The notes under the pieces are model-generated. The model made no database searches, had not been told where the DNA came from, and saw only the letters and a program-made list of their open reading frames with translations. DNA of 44,183 nucleotides from Bradyrhizobium algeriense. Its GTDB lineage: Bacteria > Pseudomonadota > Alphaproteobacteria > Rhizobiales > Xanthobacteraceae. Location of the stretch: the NCBI RefSeq assembly GCF_003062295.1, contig NZ_PYCN01000041.1, positions 1 through 44,183 on the forward strand, in the 5' to 3' direction. Shown here piece by piece: positions 25,313 through 33,916 of the stretch. Both the position numbers and the translations under genes were made by a program. Each line of letters begins with the position of its first letter. Within the stretch, counting starts at the first letter, position 1.

Positions 25313-25683
25313 TCCGCTGTGTATCTCGCCGCCAAGGAATGGCCATGCAGGCTGGCCGAAAACACAATGATCGCCTTGGGTGAAAGTTCGGCCTGAAGTT
25401 TCCCGCTCATCATATTGGGGCTGGCGGGGGTGAGCGGGACCGTAGCCGTCTTGCCGCCGTCCTGAATCGTTGCGCGCCCGCGCATGTCCTTTGTCGAGAG
25501 CGGCGACCCATCGTCGTCACCGACGTAGAAGACAATATCCAGGCCCTTCCGTACAAACTCGATCGGGTGCCCTTGCGATGTGACGACGGGGCCGCCGTTG
25601 CTGCCCTTCTTTGTCTGTGCGGCGGCAAAGTCGGGCATTGCGGCGATGACGGCTATCATGGCCAGGAAAACATATTTTCGCAT
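25309..25683 (-). CDS. Periplasmic small protein of the RND efflux operon
   Basis: 124 residues with Sec signal MRKYVFLAMIAVIAAMPDFAAAQ. The mature domain is a small beta-rich module (IEFVRKGLDIVFYVGDDDGSP, MRGRATIQDGGKTATVPL, AKAIIVFSASLHGHSLAARY-like C-terminus). It contains two His close to the end that could touch metal. I do not know its family; small exported proteins of this kind are commonly seen beside CzcA/CusA-type pumps. ATG 25683 is preceded by AAGGTG at 6 bases. The 11-codon extension starting with TTG at 25716 is rejected because it precedes the signal. It lies 29 bp after the pump gene and overlaps the 41-residue ORF. Confidence 0.7.
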   Translation of the reverse strand: MRKYVFLAMIAVIAAMPDFAAAQTKKGSNGGPVVTSQGHPIEFVRKGLDIVFYVGDDDGSPLSTKDMRGRATIQDGGKTATVPLTPASPNMMSGKLQAELSPKAIIVFSASLHGHSLAARYTAE

Positions 25684-25712
25684 TGGTTGCACCTTGGTGG
25701 TTTGTGCGGAGA

Positions 25713-28700
25713 TCAATAGGCTTCCGCAGGGGTGAACGTTGCAGTGTGTTCGGCCAGCAGCCGGTCCAGCGGCTTTTTGCCGAACATCAGAAAGAGGATC
25801 GGGGTCACGACGGTATCCAGTATAGTGGCGCTGAGCAGGCCGCCGAAGATGGTCACGGCAACCGGGTGGAGGATTTCCCGTCCCGGTTCATCCGCGCCGA
25901 TGAGAAGCGGGGTCAGCGCCAGCCCGGCACAAAGTGCTGTCATCAAAACGGGGCTGAGCCGCTCCATGCTGCCGCGAACGATCAAGCCGGTTCCGAAACG
26001 CTCGCCTTCGTGAATGGCGAGATTGATGTAATGGGAAATCTTCAGAATCCCATTGCGCGCGGAGATGCCTGCGAGAGTAATGAAACCGATCATCGATGCC
26101 ACCGACAACGGTTGATCGGCTATTTTCAAGGCGAGCACGCTGCCAATCAGTGCCAGCGGAATGCCGCCCATGATGATGAGCGCCAGCGCGGGCGATCGAT
26201 AGCGGCTGTAGAGAACGATGAATATCATCGCCAGAGACGCGAGCGACAAGATGCCGATGCGCCAGGAAGCCTCCTCCTGCGCTTGGAATGTCCCCTCGAG
26301 GTTCGTCGTATAGCCTTGGGGGAAATCCAGTTCAGAAACAGCCTTTCGGATGTCGGTGGCGATGTCGGCCATGTCGCGGCGGCCGTCACCGTTGCCGTAA
26401 ACTACGATTCTGCGCTGGGTTCCCTCGCGCTGCATCTGGTTCGGACCATCCGTCTCGACAATCTCGGCCAGGGCGCTCAGCGGCACAAATTCCAAAGCGG
26501 TTGGTATGAGAAGGTTGTGCAGCCCCGTTGTCGAACGATCCTGCTCCGAAAGGCGCATCACAACGTCGAAGCGGCGATTGCCGTCCACGATCTGGGAGAC
26601 CTTTCGGCCGTTCGATAGCGTATCAAGCGCCTGCGTGATCGCCGCCGGCGTCAAGCCGTGAAGGGCGGCACGGGCATGATCGATCTGAACCCGTACCTGG
26701 GGAATGAGTACCTGCTTCTCGACCTGAAGATCGACCAGCCCCGGGATTGTCGAGAGGCGCTGGCGTGACGTTTCGGCCAGCCGACGCAAAATCTCGATGT
26801 CCTGCCCGTAAATCTTGAGCACGATCTGGGCGCGAATACCCGACTGCAAATGATCCAGCCGGTGGCTGATGGGCTGTCCGATGGCGACCGAAGCTGGCAA
26901 TCCGGAAAGCGTCTGACGGATGTCCGCGTAGATGTCTGCCTTCTGCCGCTTCGACGGAGCGAGATCGACATCGATTTCGCTGTAATGCACGCCCTCGGCG
27001 TGTTCATCAAGTTCCGCGCGGCCCGTGCGGCGTCCGACCGATTTCACTTCCGGAACCTTCGCAAGCAATTGCTCCGCCAGCAATCCGAGCCGATGCGATT
27101 CCGCAAGCGAAATGCCGGGATTATATTGCAGGGAGAGAACAAGCGTCCCTTCGTTGAAGGGAGGCAGAAAACTGCGGGGCATCAGGCTCGCTGCATAGCC
27201 GGCCACCACGACCACAGCCGCGACCGAGCCAAGCACAAGCCCGCGCCGTTCAAATCCCCAGCCAAGTAGCCGTCGATTCGCCTCCTTCAACCTCAGGACG
27301 ACCGCACTTTCGCGGTCGCCCGAATGAGTTCGCCCGGAAAGCAAATAGTAGGACAGTACCGGCGTCACCGTTACCGAGGTCAGCAGCGAAGCGAGTATCG
27401 ATACCACATAGGCGACGCCGAGTGGCGTGAACAACCGACCTTCGATTCCGGGAAGCGCGAACAGCGGCACGAATACGAGGACGATGATCGTCGTTGCATA
27501 GACGATGCTGGAGCGAACTTCCTGGCTTGCCTGAGCGATCACTTCTAGAACAGGCCGCGGCGCCGCCAAAGTGGAGTTCTCTCTCAGGCGCCGCAGAATG
27601 TTTTCGACGTCCACCACGGCATCGTCGACCAGCTCGCCGATTGCGATGGCGAGGCCGCCGAGTGTCATGGTGTTGATGGTAAGGCCAAAGGCACGGAAGA
27701 CCAGAACGGTGATCAGGATCGATATCGGAATGGCGGTCAGCGAAACGAACGTTGCGCGTGCGTTCATCAGGAAAACGAAGAGAACCAGCGCGACGACGAT
27801 GGCTGCCTCGACCAGCACCCGCTCGACATTGTCGATCGAAGTCTCAATGAAGGTGGCCTGACGGAATTGGACGTTCGTGACGTTAATTCCTGAACGCATG
27901 GTGCGCTGCAGGTCCTTGAGCGCAGCCTCGATATTGCGGGTCAATCCTACCGTATCCGCCGCCGGCTGCTTCTGGACGCTGACAATGACGGCCGGTTTCC
28001 CGTTGTACCCGGCGTCACCGCGCTTGGTGCGCGCGGCAAAATCAACAAGTGCGACTTGCCTTAGCAGGACGGGCTGATGGTCGCGTGTGGCAACGACGGT
28101 GTTGCCGAGGTCCTCGATCTGTTTGGTGAGGCCGACATTGCGGATCAGGTATTCGCGGCCATGCTGATCCACGAACCCGCCACCGCTGTTGGTGCCGAAC
28201 CTGGTCACTGCTTGCTCGATCTGGTCGTGGGTGATGCCGAGAGCTTGCATAGTCGCGACGTTCGGCGTCACGCGATATTGGCGCACCTCACCGCCGATGG
28301 ATATCACCTGGGCGACGCCGGGAATGGCCAGAAGCTGCGGCCTGACAACGAAATCCGCGATCTCGCGCACTTCCATGGGCGACGCCTTGCCATCGCTGGT
28401 TAGCGCGATCAGCATGATCTCACCCATGATGGAGGTCACCGGCCCCATTTGGGGATTGACGGAAGGTGGCAGTTGCTCGCGGATCGGCGCAAGGCGCTCC
28501 GAAACGAACTGCCGTGCGCGATAGACATCAACGCCCCAATCAAATTCGACGTAAACGACCGACAGCCCGACGCCAGAGACTGAGCGGACGCGGATGACAC
28601 CCGGCATGCCGTTCATCGACGTCTCGATCGGGAATGTCACGAGTTGTTCAACCTCCTGAGGAGCTAGACCTTCCGCCTCAGTCAGGATGTTTACGGTCGG

Positions 28701-28832
28701 GCGGTTGATGTCGGGAAGAACGTCGACGGAAATATTGGGCAGGACAAACAGGCCGTAGCCTGCGAGCGCCGCCGCGACCGCCAATACGAACAGGCGATTT
28801 CGCAAGCTTGTCTGGACGATGAGCTTGAACAT
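25713..28832 (-). CDS. HME-RND heavy-metal efflux pump (CzcA/CusA-like)
   Basis: 1039 residues, standard length for the inner-membrane proton/metal antiporter. It has 12 predicted transmembrane segments in the RND arrangement, with large periplasmic loops after TM1 and TM7. N-terminal PNISVDVLPDINRPTVNI and EVEQLVTFPIETSMNGMPG are typical of CzcA/CusA. The TM4 charged relay reads IGELVDDAVVDVEN (residues ~400-412), with Asp-Asp and Glu for proton coupling; it differs in detail from both CzcA (DGAV) and CusA consensus, so metal specificity (Zn/Cd/Co or Cu/Ag) is left open. It is a partner of the adaptor 9 bases upstream; no outer-membrane channel gene is present. Confidence 0.9.
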   Translation of the reverse strand: MFKLIVQTSLRNRLFVLAVAAALAGYGLFVLPNISVDVLPDINRPTVNILTEAEGLAPQEVEQLVTFPIETSMNGMPGVIRVRSVSGVGLSVVYVEFDWGVDVYRARQFVSERLAPIREQLPPSVNPQMGPVTSIMGEIMLIALTSDGKASPMEVREIADFVVRPQLLAIPGVAQVISIGGEVRQYRVTPNVATMQALGITHDQIEQAVTRFGTNSGGGFVDQHGREYLIRNVGLTKQIEDLGNTVVATRDHQPVLLRQVALVDFAARTKRGDAGYNGKPAVIVSVQKQPAADTVGLTRNIEAALKDLQRTMRSGINVTNVQFRQATFIETSIDNVERVLVEAAIVVALVLFVFLMNARATFVSLTAIPISILITVLVFRAFGLTINTMTLGGLAIAIGELVDDAVVDVENILRRLRENSTLAAPRPVLEVIAQASQEVRSSIVYATTIIVLVFVPLFALPGIEGRLFTPLGVAYVVSILASLLTSVTVTPVLSYYLLSGRTHSGDRESAVVLRLKEANRRLLGWGFERRGLVLGSVAAVVVVAGYAASLMPRSFLPPFNEGTLVLSLQYNPGISLAESHRLGLLAEQLLAKVPEVKSVGRRTGRAELDEHAEGVHYSEIDVDLAPSKRQKADIYADIRQTLSGLPASVAIGQPISHRLDHLQSGIRAQIVLKIYGQDIEILRRLAETSRQRLSTIPGLVDLQVEKQVLIPQVRVQIDHARAALHGLTPAAITQALDTLSNGRKVSQIVDGNRRFDVVMRLSEQDRSTTGLHNLLIPTALEFVPLSALAEIVETDGPNQMQREGTQRRIVVYGNGDGRRDMADIATDIRKAVSELDFPQGYTTNLEGTFQAQEEASWRIGILSLASLAMIFIVLYSRYRSPALALIIMGGIPLALIGSVLALKIADQPLSVASMIGFITLAGISARNGILKISHYINLAIHEGERFGTGLIVRGSMERLSPVLMTALCAGLALTPLLIGADEPGREILHPVAVTIFGGLLSATILDTVVTPILFLMFGKKPLDRLLAEHTATFTPAEAY

Positions 28833-28841
28833 GGCGGCTCC

Positions 28842-30527
28842 CTACCGGATCTGGTTGATGAGGTCGGCGCCGCGGACCACAACCCGCTCACGCTCGTTGA
28901 TGCCGGCCGCAACGATCACGCGCGTCGCGTCTACGGGAAAAACACGAACGGGCTTTGGCTCGAAGCGTTCTGGCGCTGTGTGCAACCAGACAATGTTCTC
29001 CCCATTGCTGCTTCGCACGACAGCATCGCTCGGAAAGATCAGACCGGCTACGGGTGCGCCGCGCTGAACCATCACCGTGAGCGGCTGGCCGATATTGAGC
29101 CCTGCCGGAGGTTCTGGAATGGCGAAATGAACGACAGAGGCGTGCTGCCGCAACGCTCGGCTCGTTCCGAGAAAGGACAGCGCGATCGGCGGTCCGTTGT
29201 GTCCAATCGCCGTTGCTTCGCCGGGTTCATTCAGGCCGATGTCGTCATAGGCTAACGCTTCAACCCAAAGGTTTTTTGGATCGGCAATCTGGAACAGAAC
29301 GTCTTGTGGCTGAATGACCTGGCCCGGCACAACCTTGGCCGAGGTAATGATGCCGTCCGTGGAGGCGCGCAGCACCTCAAAGCCGGTGCGGGAATTCCGA
29401 GTGGTTTCACGGCGCGCCCGCAGCCCCTCGAGTTCGCTTTCGAGGTCATTGACCTGACCTTGTGGCACCGCGCCTCGTTCCGCCAATGGCCGCAGGCGTC
29501 GCAGCTTATTCTCCGCGACCGCTATCAACTGTTCGATCTCGCCGACTTTTTCCAGGATTGTGGTGCGGTCGGCGACCGGCAAATGCGGCTCAATCTGGAT
29601 GAGAACGTCGCCCTTGCTGACCGACTGTCCGATACGTGGAATCGCGCGCTCATTTGGAACGACGCGGCCGCCATAGATGCTTTGCACGATGCTGCTGCGG
29701 TTTGGATCGGCAATGACGCGGCCAATCAGATTGAGCGCAGGGCGTACCGTCTGCGGTTCGGCGACAGCCGTGCGGACATCCAGCAGGCGCTGGGTAGGCT
29801 TGGCCGCAAAGGCGGAACCGTCCTGCAGGCGTCTCGGCGCATCGCTGAGAGCTCGTGCTGCGGGCGCGCTTGCGTCGCTGACGCTGTTTCGGTTTTCGCC
29901 GACTGAAATTGCGGCGAGGATAACGCAGGCCCCGGTCACCATTGCCGCTGACATTGCCGCAACACTGCGGCCCCGTCGTCTCAAATAGCCAGCCAGCAGG
30001 CCAAAGCCCAAGCCGGCGAACGTGAAGGCAATTACGGTTCGGCCTGGGGAAAGCCAATTGGACCTGTGCTTTTCGGGCACGACAACGGCCTGCGGTAAGG
30101 TGAGGGAATCCACCAGCAGGTCATCACCCTTCCGGGCGGCGACCGAGAAGATAACTTCTACCGACCCTGTCAGCTTTCGATCGGGAAGAGCCGCAGTATA
30201 GATACCGCTCTGCGCCCCGGCTTCGATTGCCGGGGAGTCGCCGATCGTTACCCGCAAGGTCGCATCTGGAACCGGCTCGTTTGTGATGGCGTCGTCGATA
30301 AAGATCGTTAGCTGGCCGTCCTTCAGGATGCCAACGATCTCATACAGGTCGGATCGGGCCGCCACCCGTGGATATGCGGATGACACCGCGGGCGATTTGT
30401 CGGCATCACCGTGGCCCTCATGGGCAATGGAAATGGCAAGTCCAAGAAAAAGGCTCGCCAAGCAACCGAGGCTGGCTGCGCCAAGCCTCACGAGCCGCCC
30501 TTTCGGGCGGCGTTGAATCGGAAACAT
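28842..30527 (-). CDS. RND efflux periplasmic adaptor with extra N-terminal domain
   Basis: 561 residues. After a signal (LGCLASLFLGLAISIAHEGHG) comes an unusual ~100-residue exported beta module (DLYEIVGILKDGQLTIFIDDAITNEPVPDATLRV). Two transmembrane stretches follow (~VIAFTFAGLGFGLLAGYL, SAAMVTGACVILAAISV). Only then does the canonical membrane-fusion part begin: VVPNERAIPRIGQSVSKGDVLIQIEP lipoyl half, an alpha-hairpin with ILEKVGEIEQLIAVAENKLRRL, and the second half GFEVLRASTDGIITSAKVVPG. So the usual CzcB-type protein is extended by a membrane-anchored sensor-like domain. ATG 30527 has GAGGGAA upstream; the TTG at 30542 is part of that sequence. GCCGCCC/GGGCGGC at 30494-30511 forms a hairpin in the early coding region. 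Confidence 0.85.
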   Translation of the reverse strand: MFPIQRRPKGRLVRLGAASLGCLASLFLGLAISIAHEGHGDADKSPAVSSAYPRVAARSDLYEIVGILKDGQLTIFIDDAITNEPVPDATLRVTIGDSPAIEAGAQSGIYTAALPDRKLTGSVEVIFSVAARKGDDLLVDSLTLPQAVVVPEKHRSNWLSPGRTVIAFTFAGLGFGLLAGYLRRRGRSVAAMSAAMVTGACVILAAISVGENRNSVSDASAPAARALSDAPRRLQDGSAFAAKPTQRLLDVRTAVAEPQTVRPALNLIGRVIADPNRSSIVQSIYGGRVVPNERAIPRIGQSVSKGDVLIQIEPHLPVADRTTILEKVGEIEQLIAVAENKLRRLRPLAERGAVPQGQVNDLESELEGLRARRETTRNSRTGFEVLRASTDGIITSAKVVPGQVIQPQDVLFQIADPKNLWVEALAYDDIGLNEPGEATAIGHNGPPIALSFLGTSRALRQHASVVHFAIPEPPAGLNIGQPLTVMVQRGAPVAGLIFPSDAVVRSSNGENIVWLHTAPERFEPKPVRVFPVDATRVIVAAGINERERVVVRGADLINQIR

Positions 30528-30579
30528 CGAGAATTCCCTCAAACACGCGAAAATGGCTGCGGCTGCATGGCCGCCCGAG

Positions 30580-31104
30580 CTACGCGATGCTGAGGGTACT
30601 TGGTGGTCGGATTAGTGCGCCGGGTTCAATCCCATCGGCTGTCGGCACGGCTGGCAGAGCGACAGAGCCGAGCAAATCAGAGGTATGAACCAAGGCAGGG
30701 GACGCCGGAACGGCGATTGATGCACCAAATATGTTCCAGGAGAAGTTCAGACCACCGCTATCGTCGTAGTCTGGCCCATCATGCACGTGACCCTCGGAAT
30801 TGTCCCCGCCGTGGTCGTGGACATGACCGGCCAAGTGGTCATGGAAATGCATGGAACCGCTTAAGGTGACCGACGGCTCCGGCATGGTGCCGACGGCAGC
30901 CATTGCCTGAGAGGTCACGATTAGCGTGCCTTGCAGCACAAACGCCGAAATCGCCATAAGCATAAGTGCTCTGGCGAACCTCCGAAATCGCTGAATGCTC
31001 CCGTTCTGCACAACGCAAAAATTAGGCGTTTTTGCACACCGTTTCAAGGCAAAGCGAGCCCTGGGACGTTCTCGGGGGGAACGCTTGTTACGGAAAGGAG
31101 CCAT
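30580..31104 (-). CDS. His/Asp-rich exported protein at head of metal efflux operon
   Basis: About 174 residues from ATG 31104 (start uncertain). A signal-type segment (QRFRRFARALMLMAISAFVLQGTLIVTSQAMAA) is followed by a metal-ligand-rich stretch: HFHDHLAGHVHDHGGD then EGHVHDGPDYDD, with His alternating with acidic residues. The C-terminal part has no transmembrane segment. Such proteins are seen in heavy-metal operons and probably buffer or sense periplasmic metal; no specific family is asserted. The start is poor: no strong ribosome-binding site anywhere; GTG 31011 is an alternative, placing the signal directly at the N-terminus. A longer frame to 31308 starts inside a dispersed repeat and is rejected. 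It is co-directional with the adaptor 52 bp downstream. Confidence 0.65.
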   Translation of the reverse strand: MAPFRNKRSPRERPRARFALKRCAKTPNFCVVQNGSIQRFRRFARALMLMAISAFVLQGTLIVTSQAMAAVGTMPEPSVTLSGSMHFHDHLAGHVHDHGGDNSEGHVHDGPDYDDSGGLNFSWNIFGASIAVPASPALVHTSDLLGSVALPAVPTADGIEPGALIRPPSTLSIA

Positions 31105-31295
31105 GGCGTTCTGGATTGCTCCAGAACTCCCATTCCGTATCCGAGAGGACATACCCTGAATGCTCGTAGTCTGTTCCAGGGGTAAGATGCCGGAATCAAG
31201 TGACTGCCGATGATCCTTATCCGCTGCGATCCACTTGAGGTAATCGAATGAGTGTTCGTCCCTCATAATCTGCTGCGTTAGTCGCCCCAGAAAGG

Positions 31296-31340
31296 TCGGC
31301 GTCTGCATGTCTCAAAGGTGCCGATTGTGTTGACTGTCCA
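31296..31340 (+). repeat. Dispersed repeat, copy 10 (right end only)
   Basis: AGGTCGGCGTCTGCATGTCTCAAAGGTGCCGATTG: the CATGTCTCAAAGGTGCC block with its preceding GGTCGG, but no left half. It is the first of three copies stacked head to tail in the 31105-31550 interval. Confidence 0.6.
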
Positions 31341-31344
31341 TATC

Positions 31345-31440
31345 CGGTCAATCGAGCCGGTTTGGCAATGTCCGGGCCACTTCCGCTTTACCCATCATAG
31401 CCGACGTTCGCTGGGAGGATCGGCAGGTCCGTTCGTGCCA
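31345..31440 (+). repeat. Dispersed repeat, copy 11 (diverged)
   Basis: CGGTCAATCGAGCCGGTTTGG, CCACTTCCGCTTTACCC, AGCCGACGTTCGCTGGG, TTCGTGCCA correspond block by block to the family. It runs straight into copy 12. Confidence 0.55.
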
Positions 31441-31545
31441 ATCGCGTCACTTTAGCCGTCGGCCCACTACTTCCGGTCTTCCCCTGGAAACGGACATCGT
31501 CAGGGTCGGTCGGCATGTCTCAAAGGTGCCAAAACCGGAAGTGAC
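31438..31545 (+). repeat. Dispersed repeat, copy 12
   Basis: Near-consensus: CCAATCGCGTCACTTTAGCC, CTACTTCCGGTCTTCCCC, GGAAACGGACATCGTCAG, GGCATGTCTCAAAGGTGCCA. It ends six bases before the stop of binding protein 7. With copies 10 and 11 it fills 31296-31545; 31105-31295 holds no gene apart from possible 5' sequence of the His-rich protein. Confidence 0.8.
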
Positions 31546-31550
31546 AAGCC

Positions 31551-32543
31551 TTATTCGAACACCTCGTCAGCACCGGCGAGAACGGACGCCGGAATCTCGA
31601 TACCGAGCAATTTCGCTGTCTTGAGATTAATGAGAAGCAGGAATTTGGTCGGCTGCTCAATAGGAAGCTCGGCCGGTTTAGCGCCTTTGAGAATCCGATC
31701 GACATAGTGGGCACCGCGCCGCGCCAAGGCGGCGTAGTCAGGGCCGAAAGAAATTAATCCACCGGCTTCCACCCTCTCCCGGGAGCCCGCCAAGTAGATG
31801 GACGGCAGCCCTGCTTGCGCCGCAAGTTCGGACACCCGGCTCGTTGGGGAGTTAAGCATCGGGTCACCCGCTATGTATAAAGCTTCCGCCCCTCGGGCTT
31901 TAGCGGCGGCAATTGCGCCAGGAATTTCCTCAGCTTCGCGCATCTCGATAATGTCGAGCTGAAAGCCGAGCTTGTCGGCCGCAGGTAGGTGTTCCCTTGG
32001 GAAAGTCAGCCGATGGATGTCGTTTGAGGGATTGATGAAAGCTGCCACGCGCTTCGCTTGTGGCAAGACCTCTCGAAGAAAGCCAAGGGTCTTCCCGCCG
32101 AAACCGCCCGGGACCAGCGTGGCGACACCAGTCAGGTTTCCGACAGGGCGAGCCAGGCTTGACGCAAGTCCCAAACCGACCGGATCGGCGACGAAGAGCA
32201 TCACAATTGGTATCTCGGAGGTCGCATCCTTAGCGGCGCGCACGGGCTGAGGAGCGAAGGCGACCAAGAGATCGGGTTTCGATCGCACAAGATCGGCGGC
32301 AAGCGCCGGTAGCTGATCGAGGCGACCACCTGCACCCTTACGCTCGATGAAGATGGTGCTACCCTCGACCCAGCCGAGCTTACGAAGCTCGTCCAAAAAA
32401 GCGTCATTAATGTTGCCGCTGCACGAGTGGGAGCACAGCATTCCGAAACGCGGCACCCTCGGCGCTGCTTGGGTTTCGGCAGCCGACGCGAAAACAAGCA
32501 GCACAATTAGAAGGACCGACATCGTGGCGGCAGATCGTCTCAT
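31551..32543 (-). CDS. ABC_sub_bind (PF04392) substrate-binding protein, isolated seventh copy
   Basis: 330 residues from ATG 32543. Sec signal with MSVLLIVLLVFASAAETQA (residues ~8-26). Core: GWVEGSTIFIERKG, LFVADPVGLGLASSLARPVGNLTGV (PVGN in place of PGGN), IAGDPMLNSPTSRVSELAAQAGLPSIYL and IEQPTKFLLLINLKTAKLLGI...GADEVFE. A second Cys pair in MLCSHSCSG right after the signal is unlike the others. The ATG overlaps the TGA of a fossil PF04392 3' end at 32540. It is flanked by dispersed repeats on both sides, as in the array 12 kb to the left. Confidence 0.85.
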   Translation of the reverse strand: MRRSAATMSVLLIVLLVFASAAETQAAPRVPRFGMLCSHSCSGNINDAFLDELRKLGWVEGSTIFIERKGAGGRLDQLPALAADLVRSKPDLLVAFAPQPVRAAKDATSEIPIVMLFVADPVGLGLASSLARPVGNLTGVATLVPGGFGGKTLGFLREVLPQAKRVAAFINPSNDIHRLTFPREHLPAADKLGFQLDIIEMREAEEIPGAIAAAKARGAEALYIAGDPMLNSPTSRVSELAAQAGLPSIYLAGSRERVEAGGLISFGPDYAALARRGAHYVDRILKGAKPAELPIEQPTKFLLLINLKTAKLLGIEIPASVLAGADEVFE

Positions 32544-32605
32544 TCGATCACCGTGTCTTCGCACAGGAAGATGACGCGATTCGCGAGGCCGAGCGCCTTG
32601 GCCCC
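32540..32605 (-). pseudogene. Fossil 3' end of an ABC_sub_bind (PF04392) gene
   Basis: Minus-strand GAKALGLANRVIFLCEDTVIE-stop aligns with the array C-terminus KTAKALGLTVPP...RADEVIE-stop; AKALGL is exact. The remainder of the gene is gone. Its TGA overlaps the ATG of binding protein 7 (ATGA), so the fossil was once upstream in the same transcription unit. The remaining 32606-32661 is unassigned. Confidence 0.55.
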
Positions 32606-32661
32606 GGGAAGTCTAAATGATAGCAGCTTCAGGCCGACCGGCGGATCACAATTGTCCGTTC

Positions 32662-32772
32662 CGGGTCATTCGCGTCGGTTTGACCGCACCACGGCGACTT
32701 CCTGTCTACTCCGGTGAACGGACATTCTCAGGATAGGCGGGCATGTCTCAAAGGTGCCAAGAGCGGATATCA
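32662..32772 (+). repeat. Dispersed repeat, copy 13
   Basis: Full copy: GGTCATTCGCGTCGGTTTGA, GCGACTTCCTGTCTACTCC, GTGAACGGACATTCTCAGG, GGCATGTCTCAAAGGTGCCA, GAGCGGATATC. It ends 32 bases from the ModA-like gene's stop. Confidence 0.75.
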
Positions 32773-32803
32773 CCTGATGCGCACTTACCCCAGTCGATCT
32801 GCA

Positions 32804-33553
32804 TCATGGATGATTCGGGTCCATGCCGTTCTTCCTGAATACGGGCGCGGCGGCGGGCGCGGACAAAAACGCCTGCAGTGCTTTGGCGAGCTCTGCATTC
32901 GAACCGGTGGGGATACCACTGGAGTAAACTGTGACATTCTGGATTTCTGCCGGCAGCGGACCTAGAAAATCGATGCCCGCTTCGTGGACCAACTCGCTCA
33001 CCTGCTGGAAACCGAGTTCGGCTTCGCCGTTCACGAGATATTGGGCAACGCGCACGCCGGGTGCCGTCTGTTTCGACTTGTCCTTCATCTGGTCGGCTAT
33101 CCCAAGGCGGTCGAACAGGCGCTGGACATAGACGCCACTTGGACCCGTCGAATATGCAACCGCCCTAGCGGAAAGCAGCGCCTTCTTAACTGCCTCGCTG
33201 GAACTGATGTCGGGCCTAGGCGAGCCGGCCTTTACCGCCATGCCGACACCGGAACTAGCGATGTCAACGCGGCTCCCCGGCATCATCTTGCCGTCCTTGA
33301 CGAACGCATCAATGTCCGGTGCACCGACGATAACGAGATCGAAAGCCTCACCCGCAGCAATGCGCTTTCTTATGTCTGCGGAGCCAGTCCATGTTGCCGC
33401 CACCTGATTGCCGGAGGTGCTTTCGAATTGCGAGACAAGCTCGAGAAAAGCCTCTTTGACGGCTCCCGCGGCAAGCATTCTGATTTCGGCCGCCTGGACC
33501 ACATGCGTGATCAACAGGCTGCAGACCGCGACGGCGATAAGGCGAGCTTTCAT
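32804..33553 (-). CDS. ModA-like periplasmic substrate-binding protein
   Basis: 249 residues with a Sec signal MKARLIAVAVCSLLITHVVQA. The mature N-terminus EIRMLAAGAVKEAFLELVSQFESTSGN and ATWTGSADIRKRIAAGEAFDLVIVGAPDID are the first ligand loops of the ModA/PF13531 superfamily; VAYSTGPSGVYVQRLFDRLGIADQMKDKSK and GEAELGFQQVSELVHEAGIDFLGPLP complete the two-lobed fold. These proteins bind oxyanions such as molybdate or tungstate. No modB/modC is adjacent, so the ligand is not proven and it is another orphan. ATG 33553 has GGAG at 8 bases; the 19-residue extension to 33610 is Arg-rich and rejected. Confidence 0.84.
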   Translation of the reverse strand: MKARLIAVAVCSLLITHVVQAAEIRMLAAGAVKEAFLELVSQFESTSGNQVAATWTGSADIRKRIAAGEAFDLVIVGAPDIDAFVKDGKMMPGSRVDIASSGVGMAVKAGSPRPDISSSEAVKKALLSARAVAYSTGPSGVYVQRLFDRLGIADQMKDKSKQTAPGVRVAQYLVNGEAELGFQQVSELVHEAGIDFLGPLPAEIQNVTVYSSGIPTGSNAELAKALQAFLSAPAAAPVFRKNGMDPNHP

Positions 33554-33610
33554 GTTGGATCTCCGGCGAGGGCGAACTGCCAGATTACGTTCTTTCCAGT
33601 CCGATACCAA

Positions 33611-33735
33611 ATGTCCGCTGTGGGTCCAACAACGGACCTGGTCGCGCCCGAAAAAGAAGTCCGCTATGCCCCTCGTAAACGGACATCGTCAGCCTGAATG
33701 CTCAGGCCCGAAAACTGCCAAGAGCAGACTTCGAC
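33611..33735 (+). repeat. Dispersed repeat, copy 14 (diverged)
   Basis: TGTCCGCTGTGGGTCCAACA, AAGTCCGCTATGCCCC, CGTAAACGGACATCGTCAG, AACTGCCAAGAGCAGACTTCG: the left half is eroded, the centre and right end are clear. The rest of the gap 33554-33916 upstream of the ModA-like gene is otherwise unassigned. Confidence 0.5.
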
Positions 33736-33916
33736 AGACCACCAACGGAAGCGAGTCCAACGCGTCGCGTGATCAGTCGCCCAGTTTGTCAAGAACCCGC
33801 GTTCGGTTGAAGAACGGCTCGGCTCGGCCCGTACAGACGGAGATAGGCGAACCGGGATGTGCCCGGGATCATGAGCACCAAATCGCGCGAGGTTGGCCGC
33901 TGCGTCGCGGCCAGCG

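Noticed and set aside
30580..31308. Longer His-rich ORF starting at 31308
   Set aside because: Its ATG is the CATGTC core of a dispersed repeat, and the first ~68 residues lack any signal or family resemblance; the exported part starts later.
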